From contig LLCB01000137.1 of the NCBI GenBank assembly GCA_001414345.1, forward strand, positions 62,001-126,000: DNA of 64,000 bases, given 5' to 3'. The position numbers and the translations under genes are program-made. Source of the DNA: Hymenoscyphus infarciens. Its lineage: Eukaryota > Ascomycota > Leotiomycetes > Helotiales > Helotiaceae. Below are positions 38,673 to 49,794 of this stretch, in pieces (within the stretch, counting starts at the first letter, position 1; every line of letters starts with the position of its first letter). The notes beneath the pieces were generated by a model. The model saw only the letters and a program-made list of their open reading frames with translations. It did not search any database and was not told where the DNA came from.

Positions 38673-41576
38673 GTCTTAGATATCTGCAGATGCGTATAGA
38701 TCTGTACGACGTTGGAAGCAGGAGGAGGGTGAGGATACTACTACCTTGAAAAAGAGGTGCAGAAGATTGAAGCCATGTCCAGAAATACAGATATATATCA
38801 AATGCAGACAGACACCTCTTTGTAGGCTCAGGAAGCTGTTTTGTCTTTGGCTGCTGAATGGTTTGCCCAAGTGTCAAATGATATTTCGGAGCCTCGGGAG
38901 TCGGCCGGGTTTTCGTCGGCCACGTGGTACATAGCGGTCACCGCAACACTCAACATCAGCTTGAGATCGATATCATTTCTCTCCCCTCCACCACAAATCC
39001 TCTGATATAAAAGGTACCACACCTCTCACACCGCATCTCACTCATCAATCGACACGCAATGGACGCACAGTTTCTGCGTAACTCCAACATACAAGCAGAC
39101 GCGCGATTGTCAGAAAAGATCGATGCGGACAGAAAAAGCGAAACTTGTGGGTTGATATTTGAAATTGTTTCAAGTATACAGGGTAATTGATTTGAATTGC
39201 CCTGGATACTGGGAACAACGATATTGGGAACAACGAGCTAGGTCGGTAGATACAGCCTCCAGTAGTAACAGGCTGGATGTCCTAAAGGTCGCTACTAGTG
39301 CGTTGCAAGGTATTTTGTGTTTTTGTATGTGATTTGATCAACTCCAAGGATTCAGGGATTACGAAACTTGTTGTCTACTCCCCCAAGAGGTTATACGAAC
39401 CTGATATTTACTGCCGCTTTTACTTTCTATCGCGAGCCTTGCAAGTTCAACAATGGAACCATGTCCTGCATGCTCAAGATGCAGACTCAATTGGCCTATC
39501 GCGGGAGTCAATTGCTCTGCTCCGCAAATTCTACCGTACGCAACGCTACCGCACGTTTGGATCGCACCATTATCACCACCATTTAGAGCTTCGCTTTAGA
39601 CGCTGATAGCCTGGTCATATTTGCACTAACATCCTTCTATGTTGGTGGAGGGTTGTCCTTGGATGAGAAGAGATAGCCACTCGAAAGCCATACTTCCTCG
39701 TCCCCGGATCATGGAACCAAATCAATACTCCTTTGCAGCATGTCCAAGGAAATCCGGGATTTTCTTTGGCTAAGAAATACATACGCGAACATAGCCTACG
39801 TCGATGGCTATCGTTCCCAGGCAATCAGTCCAACATCAGCATCTCCCGGCCTTTCCGTTGCCAAAAAAGGTTGCAACCATCTCTCTCCAAGTTCTTTCCC
39901 CGTACTCGGGCGTTGTTGATGCATACGCAGTCACAAATGCTCATTCAAGCTCGACTCCGTCAAACGCTGTGATTTCTTAGAGGCACGAAAACATTCCAGC
40001 TCTCCCCAATTGAGGCTCAAGTGAGATCTTGAATCATGTCTCAGATCAGATGTGGCGCTAACTGTCTCGCATGATGTTTCGTTCACATGTCCCCTTTTTA
40101 GCCGCAACAATTCCTCTCTTTATCGGTACCAAATTCGCTAAAGCTCTCTAGCTTATCAATATCTCTCTTCTTCGCGTCTTGTTCTAGACCCGTATTATTG
40201 AGGGGTATGGTGAAGGCTCCGAAGAATGATTTGTTTTATTACGTGACATGGCGTCTGCAATGGCACGCTCCTATCGTGGTTACGCAAGGGAATCTAAAAC
40301 CCCGGCCCGAATATGCAAAAAGACAAGCCGGTGCTCTTCGTGAGTAGCAACCCGATCCGATAACCTGGAATCCTGTGGGCTTTCCCGAGTCCTGCCACAT
40401 ACGGAGGTAAAGGCCATCACTAGAAATTTCTTGTCTTACGGAGGTTGGTCAGTCCTGCGTTAGAGCCTCAAAGGTAAGACGAAAAGGGATCCTTGGCTGG
40501 GTCCGATTGGCTGAGAATTTGACCACTCACATCCAAAGTAGTTAAAAAAGTGGCTAGATGAAGCGGAAGCAGCTATGAGATACTGTTGCCCATAGTACCA
40601 TACCTCCTGGTGGACAAAATAAGTGGCACCATTACTTTATGCTTCGAGACATACTAACGCACATAACACAGCGTATATGAAAGAAAAACTGTCAGCGGTT
40701 AATGATAAGGTACCTTTGCGCATCTAGTCGTATTTTTTTTAAAAAAAAATTTACGATCAGTGGTTGTTAAGTTACGATTGTGGCATGGTCCTAAATTGTG
40801 CGGCCACTTTGAGCATACGTAACAAGATATGATCTGTCACAATTTGGTTTGGATGCGGCTCTGCAAACCCTTGCTTTGCCAAGCCAGAGCTGGCAATTAG
40901 CCGAGAATTCTGATCATGCTCGGTTGCCTCGTTGGTCTCAAGTCAACTCCACCCTAAGCCTCAATAATGCAGAGTTGGAGTTTCTGCGTCCCACCATTTT
41001 CCTATCACACCTTCGGCTCTGAAAATGCGGGTCTTCGCAAAAATCGCAGGGTTTTTAGAGCCTCATAATGCTGGACAATGTGCCACCTCTCTTTTTCCAA
41101 GGCCTGCAATCTGGCCAGCTGGACTTATGTGGTACCTGACCACTTTCTAGCGGGGGTGTCTTAGTCGTACCATGTCACTTTAGCCCTAATTCCTATTCCG
41201 CTTTGGTATTTGGACATGCTAGTTCGGCGGGCTTAGGGTGATATACGCCAGCCCCGTTTGGTCTCGTTGGTAAGACAGCAGAAGTGTCTCTGGTCCTTTC
41301 GCTCGTTGATTTGAGCCGCATGACCCCCATATAACTGGTGGCTCCCAGTGACATTGCAAGATAGATGCACTGCTGCAGTCACTTCCACACCATCAACTCT
41401 ATTTTTTTTTGTGCCAATGAGCCATTCTAATTTCTGTACGAAGTGTGCATATCAGTACTATATATTTCTGTTTCTTGCTACCAACCAGCTTCTCCTTTTT
41501 TTTCTCTCAGTTAGTATTATTATCATGTCTTTGCTAATTTTGGAACTAATAGATTCGGTTCTTGGAACAAGACCAA
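38673..41576. other. Gene-poor region
   Basis: 2.9 kb with no gene I can support. It includes a TATA-like gatataaaa (39004-39012) followed by a 43-codon frame at 39059-39190, and a 55- to 70-codon cysteine-containing frame ending at 39586. It also holds a T/A palindrome at 40727-40755. Confidence 0.45.
40727..40755. repeat. T-run/A-run palindrome
   Basis: gtcgta followed by eight T, nine A and tttacga form a near-perfect self-complementary stretch of about 28 bases. It would extrude readily and may act as a rigid nucleosome-free spacer. It is non-coding. Confidence 0.6.
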
Positions 41577-43944
41577 ATGTTGAACTTGATTACTCTGCCG
41601 TACGAGGTGCTTTCAAATATTGTTGGAAACATCAACTTCGATGATGTATTTAGTCTTGGTCTGGCTTGCAAGAGCTTCAAGTTTATCCTCACTGAAGAAA
41701 GTCTGGCAAAATCTATTGTTCTAGTGAGTGAAATCTAAAGAACGTGACAACTTCCTAAAGACACTCCTCGTATCAGGGTGACGTGATGCTGACAAAGCTG
41801 AGTAGAGCAAGATACCCTTTTCCCCTGAAGCTTTGGAGGCAAAATCAGGCCGTTGTGGCTATGCAGCAGCTTTACGTTCGGTAGCCAAGCGGCGTGAGGC
41901 TCTTGCCACGGTGTCTCCTTTCACGGTGGCAACAATCGGTTTCTGCGATGACTACCTATATTGTAAGGGCATGCTTTGTTATAGCTTGGATGACGAAATA
42001 AGGATTTTGGATCTGCACCGTTCCGGTGACGAGGAGACTGTTGTCAGCATCTCTGGGCTTCTCACTAGGACCATTTCGGATATCCATGCAAACAGCAAGG
42101 GGATTTTCCAAATTCTATACTATTCAGACCAGATAGTTTCATGCATCTACAAATCCTCAGGTCCGGATTTGCCAGCATGGCTCATTGTCTTTGGGTTGGA
42201 GGGGCAAGCTCTTCTGATTCCACCAGAACAATTGGACTCCGTCGAAAAGCTTTTTGTGCGCCACAATAAAGACTTTTTATATTATGGAACGCACTCGGAG
42301 ATCGATGCTGATGGCCACAAGAAATGGCTGATTCTTGGATACGACTTTCGGAATCGAAAATGGTTCGACGAGAAAATACATCTTTCGGAGATGGCGGGAT
42401 TTGAGATTGGGCAATCCGTCTGCTTCGAACTGTATGGGGAGTACTTTTACGCTATCTCAAATCAAACATCATTTGAATGTGAGGAAATTGACTGGACATC
42501 ATTCTACCATGGTTATCGGTTTCCGCTCATCTCACCTTGCAAAGACCACATCGAGAAGACAAACGATGAAGATATGTGGAGACGGCAGCACCAAGAAGGT
42601 CCTATAGATGAAAGATGGATGTCTATGCAACTAGATATTGATGAAGTCTCTGGTGAGCTCAAAATTGTCGAAGCCCGAAAGGAATGGTACCAAGGTTCCA
42701 GCAAAAGCCAACGAAACTATTATACCACGAACATCGTTTTCCCCACGGACAAAAAGGAAGACTACGAGGGGGCATTTAGAAATGAATATAGGGACGAAGA
42801 TGCGGATGCTCTCGAGGAGGCTATACTTCGCTCACAATGCGATATAAGTAATACAAGTTCCATAACTTTTTCGTCCGTTTACTTAGCATCAAAATCTCCT
42901 TTAAAAGCTACAGCATCGAGTTCAACCACAGCACCCTCATATACGACGCTTTTTGACAACAGCGGTCTTCCCAATTCCCAATTATTACGTCTACGGCAAA
43001 AGGAAGATAAACCCCACTACCTGGAAGCACCCCCGCGAGACCCCCACTGCACACATCTAGGAGACGACGGGACAGCTCGTCCAACATTCACAATTGCCAA
43101 AACTTGTCTACGTACGTATCAAAAGAGCAGCAGTACCTACCTAGATCTCGTGAACGACCCTTTACCTACGGATTGGAACAGCACACAACGGCTCCGCTTA
43201 CGTGCGGGATCTCGAAAACTAAAACCACCACTTCTGAATCAAGAAGGTCTTCTATGTGAACCATCTGAAGAGCTCCACACCTCCATCAGACAACTTTACC
43301 AAGAGAAAGGTATCTCCTTTTGGCCGAGGTCACCAACGGCAGAAAATCCCATTACGGAGACAGAACTCGATGAACTTTACAAGTTACTCAATCCTCCTGA
43401 ATTTTTAGGCGACGTCCAAGGAACATCTGATGAGAGAAGTCTGGTCTATGTCACCGGAGAAAAGGGAAAACCTCAGGCTTTGATATTTGTGGGGTTCGAT
43501 GCTGGAGTGAGACTTAAAGGCCTGAGGAGGTGGGGGCAAGTGGAGAAGAAAATGAAAGGTGTCGGGGAGGGTCCTCATGTTGATGGGAGAGCTTCCGGAT
43601 GTTCCTCTGCTACGTTTGAATTTGGACAACAGAAATACGTGGACCCGTATGAGAAAGAGAGAACAGTGGGTATGGAGAGAAAGGGAAAGGGGAGGGAGGT
43701 CGTACGTGTTGGTACCACTATTGAGTTACCGAGTGCCAATCGTCGCACACCAAACTCGGGATTTGGTCATGCAGGGAGAAACTCTTCTGGGGGAGATGCA
43801 GATGATACGAGAAGTTCTTTCAGCAAAACCGGGCGTAATGGGAAAGGGAAGGGGTGGGAGTTGGTGCGGAAGGTACCTGCTATGTACTTGGAATTAAGCA
43901 ACCTGGGTTACAACTTTGGGAGAGCTAGGGAGGGGGGGAAGTAA
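41577..43944 (+). CDS. F-box protein, large form
   Basis: Two exons (41577-41723, 41806-43944; 82-base intron with GTGAGT donor and GCTGAC branch) encode 761 residues. The F-box is in exon 1: LITLPYEVLSNIVGNINFDD and LGLACKSFKFILTEESLAKS (residues 4-47). Exon 2 begins SKIPFSPEALEAKSG and CGYAAALRSVAKRREAL, a layout I recall from F-box proteins of Leotiomycetes, then GFCDDYLYCKGMLCYSLDD and a beta-rich region to about residue 350 that may form a propeller-like substrate-binding domain. The C-terminal third is more polar, with Ser/Thr- and Gly/Arg-rich tracts. The start is uncertain because an upstream exon could exist (an in-frame TAG lies at 41550-41552 just before the coding-like sequence). 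Presumed SCF ubiquitin-ligase adaptor; substrate unknown. Confidence 0.78.
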
Positions 43945-46326
43945 ATACATATGTGCCGTTTATTGGCTTTTCGGATTTTTCCTTTGTTGGCTTTTGAAAA
44001 CGGGGGGTGGTATCGTGTGTTTTTTTGCATTTGGCTTGTCTTGTTGTTTTTCTTTCGTCCTTGAGAACGTGGGTGGGATCGTTTGTTTCTCGTGAGTTGC
44101 TGCTTTGGCTTTGTTGCATTGAAATTTCAGGGCTTCCTTGATTTGGGTCGATTGGTTCGTTGGGGTTGTTCATATGATTGCTGTATAAATTGTTCAGATC
44201 CGAGGCTATCAACTACCTTGGAAATCTTGCAGATATTTCGTTACACAATGGGGGCTGAAAAGACCCGGAAAAAATGAAATATCCTGGGTTTTTTGAAATG
44301 GAAAGTTAAATTCTATGGTACAAACTTTCTATCTTGAGAACTCATACAGATATCTTGTTACACAATTGTGGAAGGGGGGGGGCTGAAAACCCCAGAAGCA
44401 TTGGATGAAACAACAAGTTTTGTCAACATGTGGATGCGGGCAAAGACTTCGGAAAAATATATCCCAATCGATATATTTGATTTGAAAGCCTTGTATGTCG
44501 GTGAGAAACATGGAGGCTGGTTGCTCTTAGCCCCATGAAAAGATATAGCATATGTGAAGTCTAGTGTGGTGGCTACCCCGATATGGTCACGTAACCCCCC
44601 ATTGAAGTACTTTGAGAGTACGGAACAAAATGGCACGAAAATATGGAAATCTGCCTTGTGGTCAGTCTGTATTCGCGTCTTGGGTGGATGGGTGTGGGTG
44701 GGGTAGTACTGCATATGCAGGTGTTGCAGGTACGCCCGGCTTCTTAGAGCTGCTGGGGTTATGTCCGTGTGTGTGTGTGTGGGATTCATCACGTATGGAG
44801 TGTTTGTACCGAGGATGTTTGAGTTGTTACGGTTGCGTTATTGCGAGTGGTTCCTTGGAGCCGTGGAGGTGGGGAGGTGGGAGAGGTTGTAATTCTAGAT
44901 CTTTTTTCATATTGCTTAGAATTGGGAATGGGTACTAGGTGTGTGTTGTACTTCAAGCCCATGCCATATATGAGAGGAGAGCGGGTGTGTTGAGATTTCC
45001 CAGATATTTTGGGAATCGGGGTGTAACTCACATACTGGCCGAACTATACCGAGTTTCTCACTTTGGGGTTAGGTGAGTGGGTGGGTGATGAAGTGGATGC
45101 ACCGTGTATGCGAGTTATATGTCCTCAATAAACACGCTGACAAGACTTGTTCGATTATGTGGCGTTGGAGAGATAACAGTCGATCCTCTACTTAAATCTA
45201 TCTTCAAATTTAACACCTTGAAATTTAATGAACTAACAAAATTAAATATGGGGCTAGCGGCTCAAAGCTCTCCCCTTTCTTCCTCTTCAAGACGAGGCTT
45301 GGGAGCTATCCACCCAACTACACATGGTCTGTTGGGTAGTACACATCCCCCTGTTGTGTTCGCCTTGTTTTCTCAATTCCTATTTTCCTCTCCAGGCGCG
45401 TTTGCCTACAATTGCCTTGTTAGCTTATTCGCACTACGCATCTTGTTTTAATAAGAAATTTAAATAGACCAAATGTGGGTAAAGTTTTCATGTCCATCTC
45501 AAATCTTTTAAGCTTTTAAACTTGCTCAATTCTTCTCTCCAAAAATGACCTATTTCGCAGCCTCATTTTTCAGACCCCAAAACTTGTTAAGTTCCAAAAC
45601 CCTCTCCAACTCACTCCACTTCAATTCTTCCAGCCTTCCATTCAGTTCATCAACCATTCCATTGGGAGATATATCTCCGCCGCGTTCTACCTCCCCGATG
45701 CATGCGCGGCATTCAACCACCTGCCTCCCCATTGCACCCCTCAAGATTCGGCATGTAATCTCGCTTTTTCAATACACCAAGAATAGATGACCAACAAACA
45801 TCTGATCGTACAACCCCACTTCGAACCATCCTTCATCGTTCCGCCTTCCAGCTATCTCAGATCTATTTCCACAAGGCTACGCCTTTCCAGTCTCAAATCC
45901 CGATGATTGACAACGGGTATCGGATAGCGGAAAGACACACTCGGAATTGGGATGGATGTAATTGCCTATCTCGTCTCGGTACTGTAAGAAAGATCTGGTA
46001 GTAATGTATGTTTATGTAAGTAAGATCGGCAAGAGGTAGATGTCAGCATTTTGTTGTTCACGTGATCAATTGCTTTGACTGAGAGTATGATCTTACTTCT
46101 CTACAAGGCTACTTATGATAAGCATGACGTGTTTAGGGGTGACATACCGCCTTATTGTTGAAAGGATGAGATTAAAAATGAAAATAACAAGTTGCTGACA
46201 ACTTGGAACAGTTTGGTATAGTTATTTGATCAATGCTTTGAGACTGAGATAAAACTCACCGTTGTGATACAATATTTGAAATTATAATGTGGGAATTTCT
46301 TTTATTACATCTCGAGAAGGCTTTTG
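43945..46326. other. Intergenic region between convergent genes
   Basis: 2.4 kb holding the 3' ends of the F-box gene (+) and the CTNNBL1 gene (-). Open frames at 44083-45451 lack domains. A 64-codon minus-strand frame at 45550-45744 has an amphipathic helical look but no start in good context; I do not call it. Confidence 0.45.
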
Positions 46327-48273
46327 CTATGATAAGAATTGAGCTAATGTACTTAACATATCCTTCATCAGGGTCTCTTCTTCCGAATCACCATGTATCG
46401 TATTGAGTTGTTCTGTAAACACAATCCCAGTTAGCAAGTTGATGAAAAGGGGGAAATTCCAACGAAGTGAAAGGTATTCAAACATAGCATACCCGTAATT
46501 GTGCTCTTCAGCAGATCCAACCCCTCATCCCTCTCCGCAAGCAACTCTCTAACCTTCTTCTCCGCACCCCCATCCTCTGCCACTAACCAGCTAACCACCA
46601 CATCCACACTCTGCAAACAAAATAAGCCCGCATCAAGCCTCCTCCCTAACCACTCATCAGCCATTTCCTCTTTCTCCTCATCATCTATGCTCTTCTGTTC
46701 CTCCTTGATCTCCCTATCCACCACCGCAACCCTAGCAGCAAAGTCACGTCGAAGTTGAATAAGTTTTTCGATCTTTTCATAATCCTTCTCCACAAACTTC
46801 GCCAGTGTTCGTATCCGAGGTGCTGAGTTAGCTGGTAAGTGACGTAGAAGAGAACTGAATATGCCAAGGAGATGCTCGATCGTCTGAGAATCCAGGGACT
46901 TTTTCATAAACATGCTGAATATCACCTTGAGCCCAGCTGCATCGACCAGTTTTTCGCAGGCTTCTGCTCCGGAGACTCCTCCTAGCGCGTGATCGATAAG
47001 TCGAAGTGCTCGTGGTTTACTCATTTTGCCTTCTCGGATCATGATGAGGCAGAGTTCCGTGCCTTCTGCTTCTAGGAATTTTGATTTTCCTTGTGCTTCG
47101 TCAACGCAACATGTTAAGGCGTCAAATATATTTTCTACGAATTCTTCTTCTTCTGTGCCCTTTGCTGGATCTCGTTTTCGGTATGCTGCCAGTATTTGGA
47201 GGAGGGTGTCGACACCATCGAGTTCGCAGACTTTCGTTCGATTTATGGATGATGATTGTAGGAGGATAGCGAGGACTTCCGCAGTGTATTGCTTATTTTG
47301 GGTGACCGGACTTTCTTTCTTTTGAATTCGTTCCAAGAGCCACTTCAGCACCGGAGTATCTTGTCCTATTTTCTCTGCCAGTGATGGTTGCGATGCGAGG
47401 TTTTCGAGGACGGAAAGCGCATGGTAAACACCACTTCTATCCGACTCGATAGTTTCGTTGAATCTAGAGAAATTCGAAATTAGGAGGTCCAGCAAATCAG
47501 ATTCCACCATAGCATCTGTAATAGCCTTCCATTGCTCCTGCTCTGCTTCCACGTCTTCATCCGTGAGCTCGCTGATGATTTGGACAGCGTCAATGGCAAT
47601 ATCCGTATTCTCATGCGACAATAACCCCACCAGGCTTCCCACACACCCCAGTTTCGCAAACTCTCCATATAATTCCGAGTGTTCGGATAGGATACTCAAA
47701 GCCTTTATATCAGCATCCAAATCTGCCTCACTCCCCATAAACTTAGCCGGCTCGTTCTCGAATTTTGCTCGTAATTCCGAATTCTTGGAAATCTTCTTTT
47801 CGAAATTGAGTGCCAGTTTTCGTAGCCATGCCGAGTCTATCTTTTCCGGCGCAATTTCTGCGGATTCCTGCCCATCCATATAATCCAGAACTTCGTTCTC
47901 TTCCTGTGTTACGCCTCCTCCAAAAAATCGTCCTTCGTCGTCGTCGGGGATATCGGGACCGTAGTCTTCGTCATCTGGTGGCGCGGAGGGTCCTGCCTCT
48001 ATATCATCATCTTCCTCTTCTGCGACTTCAGCTACCTTTCCATTGCTCTTCACTCGGCCGTTAGAGCCTAACTTTGCGGCCTTGTAGATCTCATCTGCCA
48101 GCTGTCAGCATTAAATGTTGTGGGGGTCTGAGGGATTTGCGAACTGGGGTCACGGGTTGTTTCTAGCTTTCTCTTGTTGCTGGGAAGTGCGGGTTTCTAT
48201 GAGGAATTGTTAGCTTGATTTGGGGGTATTTCGAGAGCTAATGTACCTTGAATAGGTCGTCGATGCTGGTCAT
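46327..48273 (-). CDS. Beta-catenin-like protein 1 (CTNNBL1), armadillo-repeat spliceosome protein
   Basis: Nuclear armadillo-fold protein associated with the Prp19/CDC5L complex in pre-mRNA splicing. Exons 48273-48247, 48196-48145, 48094-46493 and 46412-46327 join to 588 residues. The N-terminus MTSIDDLFKKPALPSNKRK then RDPNEIYKAAK is typical of fungal members and fixes the small first exons; the acidic stretch (EEEDDDIEAG) follows. Helical repeats start around DSAWLRKLALNFEKK and include GLLSHENTDIAIDAVQIISEL. The C-terminus after intron 3, TLMKDMLSTLAQFLS, closes the protein as expected. Intron 2 has an unusual GTTCGC donor; all others are conventional. It shares a 310-base divergent promoter with the unrecognised gene at 48584. 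Confidence 0.9.
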
Positions 48274-48583
48274 GGTTTCGTAGCCTTACTGGCACGACAG
48301 GGATGGTATTTGGACTCTCCAAAGTAAGAGGGGATTGCGATTTAATGTTGAAACGGGTATTGTGAAGTGTAGCTCAATGGGTTGATGTGTAGAGGGTGTT
48401 GATGTTTACTTCCAGGCATCTTTTCGAGCTGGAAGCTCATACGCGATAACCTTAGAAACGGGTGTTATCATCCCGTGACTGACCCCCGTTGGGTCCGAAT
48501 ATCAGATCACCTCAACGTTTCTTTGACTCGACCACAACTTCTTCTAACTCACGAAACCGACCATCAAGCATAACTCAGGCTGC
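48274..48583. promoter_or_regulatory. Bidirectional promoter between CTNNBL1 and 263-residue gene
   Basis: Only 310 bases separate the two start codons, so both genes probably share control elements. It includes a cgtgactgacccccgttgg stretch (48474-48492). No specific binding site is assigned. Confidence 0.5.
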
Positions 48584-49428
48584 ATGAAAATGGAGGACGG
48601 AACTTCAATCCAACCTGGAGGTTTTATCCATTCACTTCCCTCCCCCGCGCCCAGCAACCTCTCCACCACATCCACAACTTCATCCCTCCCCCACCCAAGA
48701 GCTCGAGCATTAAAACCAGGCTCCGAGAAAGAAGATACTACCCGCCGTTATATCGACAAAACATTACTATCAATCGCTAGACGTTACACGAAGAAATTTC
48801 AACCACCGGAAGGAGATGGACTTGTAGGATACACAAGTATGAGTGACGTAGCACGAGATCTAAGTGCCGTAGTAGATGTTCTATGGATTTCAGGAACTCG
48901 TATGATCACACTCACTCTCGTAGAATGCAATATAACTACTAATATGAAATAGCGAGTTTACAGATACCATATCTCCTGAATGTTGCATTAAAAGTCACAG
49001 AGTACCTCACAGCTTTCGACCCCGCACCCCCAGCAACTTTCAAACTTCTCAGAAAACTAGATCACGCTTTCTCCAGTCTCATGAAAGGAGAAGATAGCCT
49101 CACAGGCGACATTCTCCCCGGCTTCGAGGGAGGAAAAGGTGCGGGAATGACAAAAACAGATATGGTCCGTTGCAAAAGTCTAGTTGAGGCAACCAGAGTC
49201 CTGATCGTGGAGCATATGACCAAACCCCCCGAACAGTCAAAACCCGAGGATGATGAAGACGATATTATGGAAAGTGAAACGGATGTTGAGGGAAATAAGA
49301 AATCTCCCGAGCCAGATGAGCAATTGGAGATGGATGTCGCGAGGGTTTATGAGATGAGTGTTGTTTGTCTGAATGAGAAGCTGGATTCGGGGGGATTTAC
49401 TATTGGGGTTGCTACCGGTTCGAGATGA
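48584..49428 (+). CDS. Hypothetical protein, conserved-looking
   Basis: Exons 48584-48899 and 48953-49428 (53-base intron) give 263 residues. The splice rejoins GTP-SLQIPYLLNVAL exactly in phase. The N-terminal 45 residues are Ser/Thr/Pro-rich (SLPSPAPSNLSTTSTTSSLP). Then come a basic helical region (RRYIDKTLLSIARRYTKKF), a predicted buried helix pair (MSDVARDLSAVVDVLWISG; LLNVALKVTEYLTAF) and an acidic tail (PEDDEDDIMESETDVEG). I have a memory of similar ascomycete proteins carrying a doubtful 'meiotic recombination protein DMC1' label; no RecA/Walker motif is present, so that name should not be used. Function unknown. Confidence 0.8.
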
Positions 49429-49794
49429 GAATGTGTACCGGGATTACTGTACAGATATCATGGATTACGCGTTTCCCAGAAAGTGGACTTATTAAAGTCT
49501 TGCAGACTTGGAGATCAAGGTGCGGGAACATTTCAAGTCTTTTGGGCTAGTTTGTAATATGTATGATGAAAGGAGGGGCGGATGTGTTGGTTTCTTGTTG
49601 AGTATGGTGAAATAGGCACGTTCAATGAGTGAACCGCCACCTAGAATTGTAATATTTGATATTGAGAGGTGTGTGAGGACTGCTCCTTAACCTCACTTCT
49701 TGTGCGGTATTCTAAGTACTCATTATAAAAGTACACATACTAAAACATTTCCCCAAATCCCCTCGTCCATACGTCCCATTTTCCATTCAATTGC
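49429..49794. other. Intergenic region between convergent genes
   Basis: 366 bases with the 3' ends of the 263-residue gene (+) and the second Zn2Cys6 regulator (-). Nothing else is seen. Confidence 0.5.

Noticed and set aside
41262..41340. tRNA-like phrase ggtctcgttggtaagac
   Set aside because: D-loop-like words are present but I could not find matching acceptor stems or a TTCRA T-loop at the right spacing.
45550..45744. 64-codon minus-strand frame with an amphipathic helix
   Set aside because: Attractive helix, but the ATG lies within the frame without supporting context and a plus-strand frame overlaps it; not enough to call.
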